In this document: positions 35,240 to 45,190 of the stretch, in pieces
Position numbering within the stretch: the stretch's first letter is position 1
Layout of the letters: every line of letters starts with the position of its first letter
Origin: Maribacter huludaoensis
Lineage (GTDB): Bacteria; Bacteroidota; Bacteroidia; Flavobacteriales; Flavobacteriaceae
Reading direction: 5' to 3'
Assembly: GCF_029350945.1 (NCBI RefSeq)
Contig: NZ_JARKMS010000002.1
Coordinates: 359,984 to 423,983, forward strand
Length of the DNA: 64,000 nucleotides
Program-made: the position numbers and the translations under genes
The notes under the pieces: generated by a model
The model's database searches: none
Seen by the model: only the letters and a program-made list of their open reading frames with translations
What the model was told of the DNA's origin: nothing

Positions 35240-37500
35240 TTTGCAATGGGAGCGGTCATTAAATGATCGGGTATGCCAAAACCATCTACCAAACTATTAA
35301 GATGTGGTCTTAATTCTGTACATAGTCGTTCTACTCGTTGTCGTATAGCTTTAGATTTGGTTCCGCTTATATATCCTTGTTCTAAATACCATGAAGCATT
35401 TTTTCTAATTTCATGCAGGGCATATAGCGTACCCAGTTTTTCAAATAATTCCTTATAAGCTGGGTCTTTAATAGTCCTAATGTGTTCAATAAACGATTTG
35501 TAAGCCAGTTCTGCGCTATAAGCTTTGCCAAGTGTCATTAAATGTGTTTGTACCTTTAAAAATGCCTGATATGAAGGAATACCTTTTTTAATATAGCCCC
35601 TAATGCGCATTGCAAGGGTATAGGTCAATCTTCTAGTTCTATGTTCTAGGGCATGGACATGAAATTTAGGGTTGTACAAGTGGTCCTTGTCGGTCTTGTT
35701 AGTGTATAGCGGATTAATAGTTGATAGCTTATCGCTAAGTTGAGAGCTCAATAATTTTAAAACAGTTGAAAAACCTGCGCTATTAAACTCAGCCTTAAAA
35801 TCTGACAGAACGCCTTTGGCGGCCAATTGTAATAATACATTGTTGTCCCCCTCAAACGTGGTAAATATATCAACGTCACCTTTTAAATCCGCAATTCTGT
35901 TTTCTAATAGATACCCTTTACCGCCACAGGCTTCGCGGCATTCCTGTATGGTGTCGTTTGCATACCATGTAATAATGGATTTCAGTCCTGCAACTTGTGT
36001 TTCAACTTTTCTCTTGTCAGGTTGCGTTTCATCGCAATATACTGTCATCATTTTATCTAAGGTAATGTGGTATACATATGCGCTTGCAATTAATGGAGTT
36101 AAACGAAGTTGGTGCGATGGGTAATCCATAAGCAGGTCTTCCTGTATTTTTACACTGTCATTGAATTGCCTTCTTTTTAATGCATGTTTTATAGCTACGG
36201 TCAGTGCAAATTTTGCACCGCCTAAGCCTGCTCTTGCTACACAAATTCTGCCGCCCACTAAAGTGCCCAACATAGTAAAGAATCGTTTGTTCGGATTCTT
36301 TATTTCTGAATAATAATCTCCATTCGCTAAAATAGTACCATACTTGTTCAATAGGTTTTCTTTTGGCACCTCAACTTGATTGAACCAAATTTTACCATTA
36401 TCAACTCCGTTAAGACCTAATTTATAGCCATTATCTTCAACTGTTACACCAGGTAGTAATTCATGTTTCTCGTTTCTTAGGGGTACTAGAATAGCATGTA
36501 CGCCTTCATTTTTTCCGTTTACAATAAGTTGAGCAAAAACAGATGCCATTTTAGAATGTATGGCATTACCTATATATTCTTTGTTGTCATTTTTTCCTGG
36601 GGTGTGTATAACAATGGTTTCTGAGTTTTTGTTATAAGTAGCTGTGGTTTTAATTCCTCGTACATTGGATCCGTGCCCGGTTTCCGTCATGGCAAAACAT
36701 CCTAATAATTCAGCTTTACCGGTGTCTTTTAAATACTTGTCATGGTGTTTTTTTGTTCCAAGTTTCTGAATACTTCCGCCGAACAACCCAAATTGAACTC
36801 CAAATTTTATAGAAAGACTTCCGTCCGCCCACATCATATTTTCAAAGATGTATGCATAACCTTCCATATCATTGGTGCCGCCATAGGCATCTGGGTAGGC
36901 CATTGCTCCGTATCCTTTATCTGCCAAAAATTCAACTTGTTCTAAAACATGATTACGAAAATCCTCTTTGTTTCGTCTTACTTCCCAAGAGAAAATAGGG
37001 TCTTTTAATACGGTTCTAAAAGAATCTATCGCTTCCGCATGATTTCCCTTTAAAATTGTGTCTATGGTTTTTGACGAATATTGAGATGATTTATTTTCTA
37101 GATCAATATGCACGTCAAATAGATAATTGTAATGATTGGGTTGAATGCCCAAGTTTATTTCAATACTTTTTATTTGATCGTTATACGAAATTTTATCATG
37201 ATAGTGCGATGCTACTTTTTGGCTAAAAGCTGTTAAGGGATACGTTTCATGCTCCACTAACTTAACACCACTGTTATTGATTAATTGTTTCCAGTATTTA
37301 AAGGTCTCGTTCTTTGGTGGATTTTTTACGTTCATCCACGCTTTAAGCTGTTTTTTATCCTCTGTGGACAAGGTGTCATCATGAGAAATGGCATTCTCAA
37401 CCACATTTATTTCAGATGCCGATAACAGATCGTCTGACCATATGATATAAAATATAGGAATATATTGTAGTACTTGTGCTGGGTAATTTTCTTTTGTCAT
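35236..37500 (-). CDS. Acyl-CoA dehydrogenase / acyl-CoA oxidase family protein
   Basis: This 754-residue flavoprotein has the architecture of acyl-CoA oxidases, longer than the roughly 380-residue acyl-CoA dehydrogenases. The FAD-binding core shows CFAMTETGHGSNVRGIKTTATY, KIWFNQVEVPKENLL and RRQFNDSVKIQEDLLMDY. CREACGGKGYLLENRI and TTFEGDNNVLLQLAAKG follow, the Glu of TFEGDN being the catalytic-base region of acyl-CoA oxidases. It should carry out the first step of fatty-acid beta-oxidation. Whether it reduces oxygen or an electron-transfer flavoprotein cannot be read from the sequence. It is a single gene, convergent with the DUF2807 gene and divergent from ruvB. Confidence 0.88.
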   Translation of the reverse strand: MTKENYPAQVLQYIPIFYIIWSDDLLSASEINVVENAISHDDTLSTEDKKQLKAWMNVKNPPKNETFKYWKQLINNSGVKLVEHETYPLTAFSQKVASHYHDKISYNDQIKSIEINLGIQPNHYNYLFDVHIDLENKSSQYSSKTIDTILKGNHAEAIDSFRTVLKDPIFSWEVRRNKEDFRNHVLEQVEFLADKGYGAMAYPDAYGGTNDMEGYAYIFENMMWADGSLSIKFGVQFGLFGGSIQKLGTKKHHDKYLKDTGKAELLGCFAMTETGHGSNVRGIKTTATYNKNSETIVIHTPGKNDNKEYIGNAIHSKMASVFAQLIVNGKNEGVHAILVPLRNEKHELLPGVTVEDNGYKLGLNGVDNGKIWFNQVEVPKENLLNKYGTILANGDYYSEIKNPNKRFFTMLGTLVGGRICVARAGLGGAKFALTVAIKHALKRRQFNDSVKIQEDLLMDYPSHQLRLTPLIASAYVYHITLDKMMTVYCDETQPDKRKVETQVAGLKSIITWYANDTIQECREACGGKGYLLENRIADLKGDVDIFTTFEGDNNVLLQLAAKGVLSDFKAEFNSAGFSTVLKLLSSQLSDKLSTINPLYTNKTDKDHLYNPKFHVHALEHRTRRLTYTLAMRIRGYIKKGIPSYQAFLKVQTHLMTLGKAYSAELAYKSFIEHIRTIKDPAYKELFEKLGTLYALHEIRKNASWYLEQGYISGTKSKAIRQRVERLCTELRPHLNSLVDGFGIPDHLMTAPIAN

Positions 37501-37629
37501 GCCATGAATTTACAATTTTTAGTTAGATTTCTTACAGGTATTTAACGGTCATTTAGGTATTTTAATAAATTGAATTAGCTACCGGTATAAGTTTAAAGTT
37601 ATCTGGTGTTTGTCTATCTTTGTTAGTGT

Positions 37630-38652
37630 ATGAACGAGTATTTAGACCCATCTGCTGATGGTTTCTCTAATGAGGAACTTGATATTGAAAGAGCATTAAG
37701 ACCTGTAAATTTTGATGATTTTACCGGTCAGGACCAGGTTCTTGAAAACCTGAAGGTTTTTGTTGAAGCTGCGAATAGAAGGGGCGAGGCATTGGATCAT
37801 ACCTTGTTTCACGGTCCCCCAGGTTTAGGTAAGACTACTTTGGCGAATATTCTTGCCAATGAACTAGGGGTTTCTATTAAAATTACTTCGGGTCCTGTTC
37901 TAGATAAACCTGGAGATTTAGCGGGTTTGCTTACCAATCTAGACGAACGTGATGTTTTGTTTATTGATGAAATTCATAGATTAAGCCCTATAGTTGAAGA
38001 GTATCTATACTCTGCAATGGAAGATTATAAAATAGATATCATGTTAGAATCTGGGCCAAATGCCAGATCTGTTCAGATAAATTTAAATCCATTTACGTTG
38101 ATCGGTGCAACTACAAGGTCAGGATTGTTGACCGCTCCTATGCGCGCCCGTTTTGGTATTCAAAGTAGGTTGCAATACTATTCAACCGAATTACTTTCAA
38201 CTATCGTGGAGCGTAGTGCAGAAATTCTACGCGTACCAATTTCTCAAGATGCGGCAATTGAAATTGCTGGCAGAAGTAGGGGTACGCCCAGAATATGTAA
38301 TGCTTTGCTGAGAAGAGTGCGAGATTTTGCCGAGATCAAAGGGAATGGCTCTATTGATATGGAAATTTCAAAATTTAGTCTGAAGGCCTTGAATGTGGAT
38401 GCCCATGGTCTAGATGAAATGGATAACAAGATTTTGACCACTATAATCGATAAATTTAAGGGCGGTCCTGTGGGTATTACCACTTTGGCCACGGCGGTAT
38501 CCGAAAGCGCAGAAACTATTGAAGAGGTGTATGAGCCATTTTTAATTCAGCAGGGTTTTATCATGAGAACTCCACGAGGTAGAGAAGTGACAGAATTGGC
38601 ATACAAACACCTAGGAAGGATTAAAGGAGGAATTCAACCTGGATTGTTTTGA
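37630..38652 (+). CDS. ruvB: Holliday junction branch migration helicase RuvB
   Basis: This 340-residue AAA+ ATPase drives branch migration of Holliday junctions with RuvA. Walker A is [16 protein letters not shown] (near 60-75), Walker B is [10 protein letters not shown], sensor 1 is [12 protein letters not shown], and the arginine-finger region is [11 protein letters not shown]. The C-terminal winged-helix domain ends [14 protein letters not shown]. ruvA is not adjacent but 6.5 kb downstream beside sprA, and no ruvC is in the window. The gene overlaps queG by 4 nt. A -7-like TATCTTTG at 37615-37622 ends only 7 nt before the ATG. Confidence 0.97.
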   Translation: MNEYLDPSADGFSNEELDIERALRPVNFDDFTGQDQVLENLKVFVEAANRRGEALDHTLFHGPPGLGKTTLANILANELGVSIKITSGPVLDKPGDLAGLLTNLDERDVLFIDEIHRLSPIVEEYLYSAMEDYKIDIMLESGPNARSVQINLNPFTLIGATTRSGLLTAPMRARFGIQSRLQYYSTELLSTIVERSAEILRVPISQDAAIEIAGRSRGTPRICNALLRRVRDFAEIKGNGSIDMEISKFSLKALNVDAHGLDEMDNKILTTIIDKFKGGPVGITTLATAVSESAETIEEVYEPFLIQQGFIMRTPRGREVTELAYKHLGRIKGGIQPGLF

Positions 38653-39578
38653 GTATCAATATTAAACATAAATGGACCAATAGTATTAAAACCGAAGCCA
38701 AACGCCTCGGTTTTTTATCATGTGGAGTGTCCAAAGCAGATTTTTTAGAAGAAGAAGCTCCTAGGTTAGAGAGATGGCTCAATAATAATATGAACGGCGA
38801 AATGAGCTATATGGCAAATCATTTCGATAAAAGATTGGATCCAAGAAAGCTAGTAGAGGGGTCAAAGTCTGTAATTTCCGTTTTGTTAAATTATTATCCT
38901 AAAGAAACTCAAGATGAAGATTCATACAAAATTTCCAAGTACGCATATGGTCATGATTACCATCATGTAATTAAAACAAAACTCAGACAATTACAAGAAT
39001 TTATAACGGATGAAATAGGCGAAATCAACGGGCGGGCCTTTGTAGATTCTGCACCTGTGCTTGACAAAGCTTGGGCTGCAAAAAGTGGCTTGGGTTGGAT
39101 CGGTAAGCATAGTAACCTGCTAACCCAACGGGTGGGGTCGTTTTACTTTATAGCAGAGTTAATAGTTGATTTAGAACTGGAATACGACCATGCGGTAACA
39201 GATCATTGCGGTACCTGTACGGCTTGTATAGATGCGTGCCCTACGCAGGCAATTGTGGAGCCATATGTAGTTGATGGCAGTAAGTGTATTTCATATTTTA
39301 CCATTGAGTTAAAAAACGAATTGCCAAACGAAATGAAAGGTTCTTTTGATGATTGGATGTTTGGATGCGATGTTTGCCAAGATGTTTGTCCTTGGAACCG
39401 GTTTTCAAAGCCGCATAATGAACCTTTGTTCAATCCTAATCCAGAATTGCTCAGCATGACTAGAAAAGATTGGGAGGAAATTACCGAAGATGTGTTTAGA
39501 AAGGTATTTCAAAAATCTGCAGTAAAGCGAACGAAATATGACGGACTTAAAAGGAACATTGATTTTTTAAAAGAATAG
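38649..39578 (+). CDS. queG: Epoxyqueuosine reductase QueG
   Basis: This 309-residue enzyme carries out the last step of queuosine tRNA modification using cobalamin and two [4Fe-4S] clusters. The catalytic-region motif [24 protein letters not shown] and both clusters are intact: [17 protein letters not shown] and [11 protein letters not shown]. The start is a TTG whose last two bases lie inside the ruvB stop codon (TTGA, 4-nt overlap), implying translational coupling. The next in-frame ATG would remove about 47 residues, including conserved [11 protein letters not shown], so TTG is chosen. Confidence 0.94.
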   Translation: MSINIKHKWTNSIKTEAKRLGFLSCGVSKADFLEEEAPRLERWLNNNMNGEMSYMANHFDKRLDPRKLVEGSKSVISVLLNYYPKETQDEDSYKISKYAYGHDYHHVIKTKLRQLQEFITDEIGEINGRAFVDSAPVLDKAWAAKSGLGWIGKHSNLLTQRVGSFYFIAELIVDLELEYDHAVTDHCGTCTACIDACPTQAIVEPYVVDGSKCISYFTIELKNELPNEMKGSFDDWMFGCDVCQDVCPWNRFSKPHNEPLFNPNPELLSMTRKDWEEITEDVFRKVFQKSAVKRTKYDGLKRNIDFLKE

Positions 39579-39644
39579 TTCACTTTTTTGGAAATCTTAA
39601 TATGTTTTTAGTATGTTTCCATCTTGCTGAAAATTATTTTTAAT

Positions 39645-39660
39645 ACTCTAACGTTTGAGT
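39645..39660. promoter_or_regulatory. Imperfect palindrome upstream of sucrose phosphorylase (candidate operator)
   Basis: ACTCTAACGTTTGAGT is a 16-bp dyad with one mismatched pair and a central CG, as in LacI/GalR-family operators. It lies 149 bp before the sucrose phosphorylase ATG and shares the core TAACGTT with the palindrome at 41283-41296. No regulator gene is in the window. The rest of the 39579-39808 gap holds no clear full promoter or terminator. Confidence 0.5.
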
Positions 39661-39808
39661 TTTTGCCAGGGGGCTCTAATCTTCATTTCGTCCCTGATTT
39701 TAGGCTTTTAAGTACTATATTGGATTCCTGTTTTAACAAAATGGCACTATAGCTTATTTCATTTGCAAGTGCTCATTTAAGAAAATTCGAAAGAAAGAAA
39801 GATTTAAG

Positions 39809-41263
39809 ATGAAGAATAAAGTTCAATTAATTACTTATGTAGATAGGTTGGGTAAAAGTGACATTAAGGGGCTTGACCTTTTGTTGAAAAATCAATTCAA
39901 AGATTTGTTCGGTGGTGTTCACATGCTTCCCTTTTATTATCCTATAGATGGAGAAGACGCTGGGTTTGATCCTATTGATCATAAACAAATTGATAAGAGA
40001 TTAGGTAGCTGGGCCGATGTTAAAGAGTTAAGTGCATCTGTAGATGTTATGGCAGATTTGATCGTTAACCATATGTCCGCCAAATCACCTGAATTTCAAG
40101 ATTTTTTGAAAAAAGGGGAAGATTCTGAATTTGCAGAATTGTTTTTGACTTTTGATACGGTTTTTCCGAACGGAGCTACTGAAAAAGATTTAATAGAAAT
40201 TTATAGGCCACGACCTGGATATCCATTTACAAAAGTAAAATTTGATAACGGTCAAGAAAGGCTTATTTGGACCACTTTTACCACAAATCAAATTGATATA
40301 GATGTTCATTCTAAAAAAGGGAAGGATTATTTAGAGAGTATTTTAGTTGAGTTTCAGAAGTCTGGGGTAAACATGATTCGCCTAGATGCTGCCGGATATG
40401 CTATTAAAAAAGCAGGTACTAGTAGTTTTATGATAGAAGAAACCTTTGCTTTTATAGATGAACTTACAACAAAGGCCAAGAAAATGGGCATTGCTGTATT
40501 GGTAGAGATTCATTCATATTATAAAACTCAAATAGAAATTGCAAAAAAAGTTGACTTTGTTTATGACTTTGCTTTACCAGTGTTGGTCTTGGATACCCTA
40601 TTTAACGCCAGTGCAGAGAATTTAAAAAATTGGTTGAACGTAAGTCCAAGAAACGCAATTACGGTTTTAGATACCCATGACGGTATTGGTATAGTGGATG
40701 TAGCATCTGAAAATGGAGAGAAAGGGCTGATAGATGATGCAACTTTAAATGCCATTGTAGAACGTATGCACGAAAATAGTGGCAATACAAGCAGAAAGGC
40801 AACAGGAGCTGCTGCTTCAAATCTAGATTTGTATCAAGTAAATTCAACTTATTTTGAAGCGCTAGGTAAAGATGAGAACGCATATTTAGCGGCAAGGGCC
40901 ATTCAGTTTTTTGTTCCAGGTATTCCTCAAGTTTATTATGTAGGACTTTTTGCCGGTGAAAACGATATGGACTTATTGGCCAAGACTAATGTGGGTAGAG
41001 ACATTAATAGACATTACTATTCCCAAGATGAAATAAATGAATATGTTGAGACGTCTTTCTTTGCAAAGTTTAAACAATTGATCATTTTAAGAAATACACA
41101 TACCTCTTTTAATGGTGAGTTTATTTTGAAGGAATCGTCTAATTCTATTTTAAACATTAGGTGGGAAAATGACAGGCAATGGTCAGAATTGTACCTGGAC
41201 TTAAAATCAATACATGTAAAAATCACCTATTCTAACCATGATAAGACAGATTCATTATATTGA
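39809..41263 (+). CDS. Sucrose phosphorylase (GH13 subfamily 18)
   Basis: This 484-residue enzyme converts sucrose and phosphate into glucose 1-phosphate and fructose. The retaining GH13 triad is present: nucleophile Asp193 (MIRLDAAGY), acid/base Glu233 (VLVEIHSYY) and Asp291 (VLDTHDGIG). These are each one residue from the positions in the Bifidobacterium adolescentis enzyme (192, 232, 290). The acceptor-site loops also match that enzyme: RPRPGYPFT in loop A and LDLYQVN in loop B, which favours true sucrose specificity over sucrose-6'-phosphate or glucosylglycerate phosphorylases. There is no signal peptide, so it is cytoplasmic. A sugar transporter gene follows after 120 bp. Confidence 0.88.
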   Translation: MKNKVQLITYVDRLGKSDIKGLDLLLKNQFKDLFGGVHMLPFYYPIDGEDAGFDPIDHKQIDKRLGSWADVKELSASVDVMADLIVNHMSAKSPEFQDFLKKGEDSEFAELFLTFDTVFPNGATEKDLIEIYRPRPGYPFTKVKFDNGQERLIWTTFTTNQIDIDVHSKKGKDYLESILVEFQKSGVNMIRLDAAGYAIKKAGTSSFMIEETFAFIDELTTKAKKMGIAVLVEIHSYYKTQIEIAKKVDFVYDFALPVLVLDTLFNASAENLKNWLNVSPRNAITVLDTHDGIGIVDVASENGEKGLIDDATLNAIVERMHENSGNTSRKATGAAASNLDLYQVNSTYFEALGKDENAYLAARAIQFFVPGIPQVYYVGLFAGENDMDLLAKTNVGRDINRHYYSQDEINEYVETSFFAKFKQLIILRNTHTSFNGEFILKESSNSILNIRWENDRQWSELYLDLKSIHVKITYSNHDKTDSLY

Positions 41264-41282
41264 ATTCGTGTTAGTTAAATTG

Positions 41283-41296
41283 CTATAACGTTATAG
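41283..41296. promoter_or_regulatory. Perfect 14-bp palindrome upstream of the sugar transporter (candidate operator)
   Basis: CTATAACGTTATAG is a perfect dyad with a central CG, the form of LacI/GalR-family operators. It lies 19 bp after the sucrose phosphorylase stop and 87 bp before the transporter ATG. The core TAACGTT is shared with the site at 39645-39660. Confidence 0.6.
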
Positions 41297-41383
41297 TGCC
41301 GGGAATTTCAAATTTCTTACCAACATTTTATGTTCTAAATTATTTAATATGCTATCTTGTTAAGCTAGTTATAATAGGATATT

Positions 41384-42700
41384 ATGAAAATAAGCAAACC
41401 AAGTTTAAGTTTTTGGCAAATATTCAATATGAATGTTGGGTTTTTAGGAATTCAGTATAGTTTTGGATTGCAACAAACAGCTATAAACCCAATCTTCCTA
41501 TACCTGGGTGCTCCAGAAGATATGCTTCCTATTTTAAATATTGCAGGTCCTGTAACCGGTTTGATCGTACAGCCAATCATAGGTGCAATGTCAGATAAAA
41601 CTTGGTCTCAGCGTTGGGGTAGAAGAAAACCTTATTTTTTGATCGGGGCAATTTTGGGCAGTTTGTGTTTGTTCGCTTTCCCAACAAGCCCTGTTCTATG
41701 GTTTGCAGTTGGTTTGTTATGGATTTTAGATGTGGGCAATAATATGGCAATGGAGCCCTACAGGGCATTTGTTGGAGATAAATTGCCGGACAATCAATTA
41801 AGTTTAGGGTACCAGATGCAGAGTCTTTTCGTAGGTGCCGGTATTCTTTTGGCGAACGGATCTATAGTGCTGTTTCAATATTTGTTCGGTGGCGAATCTG
41901 TAGAGGTTGCGGGTACAATTCCTACTTGGTTGTACTATTCATTCTACATTGGTGCCATTCTTTCTATTACGACTATTCTTTTTTCGGTTTTAAAAACTCC
42001 TGAAATTCCGCCTTCATCTGAAGAGCTGACAGATATCCTCAAAGCAAAGGCCAAACCTTTAACGGAGCGTATTGCCTTGCCCTTTAAGGAAATTGCAGAA
42101 TCTATAAAGAAGATGCCAAAATTCATGTGGAAGGTAGGTGCCGTTTATTTGTTTCAATGGTATGCTTTATTCATTTATTGGCAGTATACTACACCATTGT
42201 TTAAATTGACTATGGGTTATACTACGGGAGAAGCTGCTTCACAATCCGCACAAATGAGTTTAACGTACAATATTGTCACCATGGTCGTGGCTTTGGCCTT
42301 GGTACCGCTTACACTTAAGTTTGGTGGAAAAAAGGTATATGCGTTAAGCTTGTTCGGTACTGCCATTTCTTTATTCACTATTCCGTATATCACAGATCCC
42401 GTAATGGTTTTGGTGCCAATGGTTTTATTTGGTATCGGTTGGGCGGCTATGATGGGTATACCTTATACGATGGTATCAAAAGTAGTTCCTCAAGAAAGAC
42501 GTGGCGTATATATGGGAATCCTAAATATGATGATAGTAATTCCTATGGGGATAGAGACCCTTACCTTTGGTCCAATTTATAAATTCTTACTTGGTAATAA
42601 TGCAATTAATGCCATGTTGTTTGCAGGAGCCTTTTTTGCGATATCTGGTTTTCTGGCATTAAGACTTAATGTTTCGAGTAAAGAAAGTATGGTTGATTAG
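41384..42700 (+). CDS. GPH/SLC45-type sugar:cation symporter (MFS), probable sucrose transporter
   Basis: This 438-residue protein has about 12 membrane helices. It has features of the glycoside-pentoside-hexuronide/SLC45 sucrose transporter branch: SFGLQQTAINPIFLYLGA in helix 1, GLIVQPIIGAMSDKTWSQRWGRRKPYFLIGA in the helix 2-3 loop (the RxGRR(K/R)P signature of SUT/SUC proteins), and NMAMEPYRAFVGDKLP. It should bring sucrose or a similar disaccharide into the cytoplasm with protons or sodium for the adjacent sucrose phosphorylase. The substrate assignment rests on motif and context together. No periplasmic or outer-membrane sugar uptake genes are nearby. Confidence 0.85.
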   Translation: MKISKPSLSFWQIFNMNVGFLGIQYSFGLQQTAINPIFLYLGAPEDMLPILNIAGPVTGLIVQPIIGAMSDKTWSQRWGRRKPYFLIGAILGSLCLFAFPTSPVLWFAVGLLWILDVGNNMAMEPYRAFVGDKLPDNQLSLGYQMQSLFVGAGILLANGSIVLFQYLFGGESVEVAGTIPTWLYYSFYIGAILSITTILFSVLKTPEIPPSSEELTDILKAKAKPLTERIALPFKEIAESIKKMPKFMWKVGAVYLFQWYALFIYWQYTTPLFKLTMGYTTGEAASQSAQMSLTYNIVTMVVALALVPLTLKFGGKKVYALSLFGTAISLFTIPYITDPVMVLVPMVLFGIGWAAMMGIPYTMVSKVVPQERRGVYMGILNMMIVIPMGIETLTFGPIYKFLLGNNAINAMLFAGAFFAISGFLALRLNVSSKESMVD

Positions 42701-42795
42701 TGATATCATATTTAGCTAAAAGCTTTTTTGATCGGTGGTATTTATTTTGTTTGTATAAATACGTATCCTCGTAATGCTTTCTTACAGAATACCTT

Positions 42796-42803
42796 TAAAT
42801 TTG
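42796..42803 (+). promoter_or_regulatory. Candidate -7 element of maeB (TAAATTTG)
   Basis: TAAATTTG fits TAnnTTTG and lies 19 bp before the maeB ATG. There is no clear TTG at the usual distance upstream. Confidence 0.45.
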
Positions 42804-42822
42804 TTTTTTTAAATAGAAGCGT

Positions 42823-45117
42823 ATGAGCAATGAAAAGCTAAGAAGAGAAGCACTTATTTATCATGCCAAGCCACAGCCAGGTAAGATAAAAATAGTTCCT
42901 ACTAAACCTTATAGTACACAACGTGATCTAGCTTTGGCATACTCCCCTGGTGTTGCAGAGCCATGTCTAGAAATAGCAAAGGATAAGGATAACGCCTATA
43001 AATATACATCTAAAGGTAATTTGGTTGCCATTATTTCTAATGGTACCGCTGTCCTTGGACTAGGAAATATTGGTCCTGAGGCATCAAAACCTGTGATGGA
43101 AGGTAAAGGTCTTCTTTTTAAGATTTTTGCAGATATAGACGGTATTGATATTGAAGTGGATACTGAAGATGTAGATAAGTTTATTGAGACCGTTAAAATG
43201 ATCGCCCCAACATTTGGAGGCATAAATCTTGAGGATATTAAGGCTCCAGAAGCTTTTGAAATTGAAAGAAGGCTAAAAGAAGAGCTGGATATTCCTGTTA
43301 TGCACGATGACCAGCATGGTACGGCCATAATTTCTGCAGCTGCATTATTGAACGCATTAGAGCTTTCCAACAAAAAGATGGAAGAAGTTCGCATTGTTAT
43401 CAGTGGTGCGGGTGCTGCCGCAGTATCATGTACTAAATTGTATAAGGCGTTTGGCGCTAAAGCTGAAAATATAGTAATGCTTGATAGTAAAGGTGTTATT
43501 AGAAAGGATGCCGATAATTTATCACCTGCAAAGAAAGAATTTGCTACCGATAGAAAAATAGACACGCTAGATGAGGCTATGGTAGATGCCGATGTTTTCG
43601 TTGGTCTTTCTATAGCCAATATTGTTACTCCGACCATGTTGAAATCTATGGCAGAAAACCCTATTGTGTTCGCTATGGCAAATCCAGACCCTGAGATTGC
43701 CTATGATCTAGCAATTGCTACACGTAAGGATATAATTATGGCAACGGGAAGATCCGATCATCCTAACCAAGTAAATAATGTACTTGGTTTTCCATTTATT
43801 TTTAGAGGTGCGTTAGATGTCCGGGCAACAGCAATCAATGAAGCTATGAAAATGGCGGCCGTAAAAGCTTTGGCAGATTTAACTAGACAGCCCGTACCAG
43901 AGCAAGTAAATATTGCTTATGGCGAAACAAGATTGACTTTTGGTAAAGAGTATATTATTCCCAAACCTTTTGATCAAAGACTAATATATGAAATACCACC
44001 TGCCGTAGCCAGGGCAGCAATGGAGAGTGGTGTTGCTAAGGCACCAATAGATGATTGGGATAAATACAGAGAGGAGTTGATGCTTCGCTCGGGCAACGAT
44101 AATAAAGTGGTACGTCAACTTCATGCCAGGGCACGTAGCCATACCAAGAAAATTGTATTTGCCGAAGCTGACCATCTAGATGTTCTAAAAGCGGCCCAGA
44201 TAGTTTATGAAGAAGGTATTGCAATTCCTATTCTGTTAGGTAGAAAAGATATCATTCTTGAATTAAAGAAAGAGTTGGAGTTTGATGCTGACCTTGCCAT
44301 TATTGATCCAATGTCAGAAGAATTCGATGAACGCCATATACGTTATGCTACCAAATACTGGGAAAGTCGAAAGCGAAGCGGAGTAACCTTTTACAGCGCA
44401 AAAATAAAAATGCGCGAGCGTAATTATTTTGGCTCTATGATGGTAATGGAAGGCGATGCGGATGGAATGATTTCTGGTTATTCAAGGGCATACCCTACGG
44501 TGGTAAAACCAATTTTAGAAGTTGTTGGTAGAGCAAGTCAGGTTAAGAAAGTGGCTACGGTAAACATTATGATTACCGATAGAGGGCCGTTGTTTTTGGC
44601 CGATACTTCAATTAATATAGAGCCCAATGCAGAAGAATTGGCTGATATTGCACAAATGACAGCTAATGTTGCCTCTAATTTTGGCTTTAATCCCGTTTTG
44701 GCAATGTTGAGCTATGCTAACTTTGGTTCCTCAACACATCCTAATGCTAAAAAGGTTAGAGAAGCGGTTCGTATTCTTCATGAAACTCAGCCAGATTTAG
44801 TGGTAGATGGGGAAATACAAACCGATTTTGCATTAAATAGAGAACTTCATGAAAGTAAATTCCCGTTTTCTAAGCTTGCAGGCAGAAAAGTAAACACCCT
44901 GATATTCCCAAATTTAGAATCGGCTAACATTACCTATAAATTACTGAAAGAATTGAATAGTGCAGATTCTATAGGACCTATAATGGTAGGTTTGCGCAAA
45001 GCGGTTCATATTATGCAATTGGGTGCCAGTGTAGATGAGATAGTTAACATGGCGGCAGTAGCGGTAATTGATGCTCAAGAGCGCGAAAAGCGCAAAAAAG
45101 CTAAAGGTTCAAAATAA
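42823..45117 (+). CDS. maeB: NADP-dependent malic enzyme with phosphotransacetylase-like C-terminal domain
   Basis: This 764-residue enzyme oxidatively decarboxylates malate to pyruvate, giving NADPH. The malic enzyme domain spans about 1-425: YSTQRDLALAYSPGVAEPC, GINLEDIKAPEAFEIE, HDDQHGTAIISAAALLNAL and the Rossmann motif VISGAGAAAVSC. The C-terminal part (about 430-764) resembles phosphate acetyltransferase (SGYSRAYPTVVKPILEVV, MLSYANFGSSTHPNAKKVREAV). In MaeB proteins that domain is regulatory and not catalytic. Its length is typical. Single gene with its own terminator. Confidence 0.95.
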   Translation: MSNEKLRREALIYHAKPQPGKIKIVPTKPYSTQRDLALAYSPGVAEPCLEIAKDKDNAYKYTSKGNLVAIISNGTAVLGLGNIGPEASKPVMEGKGLLFKIFADIDGIDIEVDTEDVDKFIETVKMIAPTFGGINLEDIKAPEAFEIERRLKEELDIPVMHDDQHGTAIISAAALLNALELSNKKMEEVRIVISGAGAAAVSCTKLYKAFGAKAENIVMLDSKGVIRKDADNLSPAKKEFATDRKIDTLDEAMVDADVFVGLSIANIVTPTMLKSMAENPIVFAMANPDPEIAYDLAIATRKDIIMATGRSDHPNQVNNVLGFPFIFRGALDVRATAINEAMKMAAVKALADLTRQPVPEQVNIAYGETRLTFGKEYIIPKPFDQRLIYEIPPAVARAAMESGVAKAPIDDWDKYREELMLRSGNDNKVVRQLHARARSHTKKIVFAEADHLDVLKAAQIVYEEGIAIPILLGRKDIILELKKELEFDADLAIIDPMSEEFDERHIRYATKYWESRKRSGVTFYSAKIKMRERNYFGSMMVMEGDADGMISGYSRAYPTVVKPILEVVGRASQVKKVATVNIMITDRGPLFLADTSINIEPNAEELADIAQMTANVASNFGFNPVLAMLSYANFGSSTHPNAKKVREAVRILHETQPDLVVDGEIQTDFALNRELHESKFPFSKLAGRKVNTLIFPNLESANITYKLLKELNSADSIGPIMVGLRKAVHIMQLGASVDEIVNMAAVAVIDAQEREKRKKAKGSK

Positions 45118-45142
45118 TTTTTACGTAATTAATAACTGAAAT

Positions 45143-45176
45143 AGGGAAATTGGTAGCTATACTTATTTCCCTTTTT
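45143..45176 (+). terminator. Terminator of maeB
   Basis: AGGGAAAT (45143-45150) pairs with ATTTCCCT (45165-45172) around a 14-nt loop, followed by a short T-run. It lies just before ruvA. Confidence 0.75.
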
Positions 45177-45190
45177 AATTTAAATAGATC

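Noticed and set aside
42996-43637. Minus-strand open frame of 213 codons
   Set aside because: It lies wholly inside maeB on the opposite strand. The translated sequence is Ser/Ala-rich with no domain, whereas maeB is clearly real.
44109-45117. Separate phosphate acetyltransferase enzyme
   Set aside because: The PTA-like part is the normal C-terminal regulatory domain of MaeB and is in one continuous frame with the malic enzyme domain.
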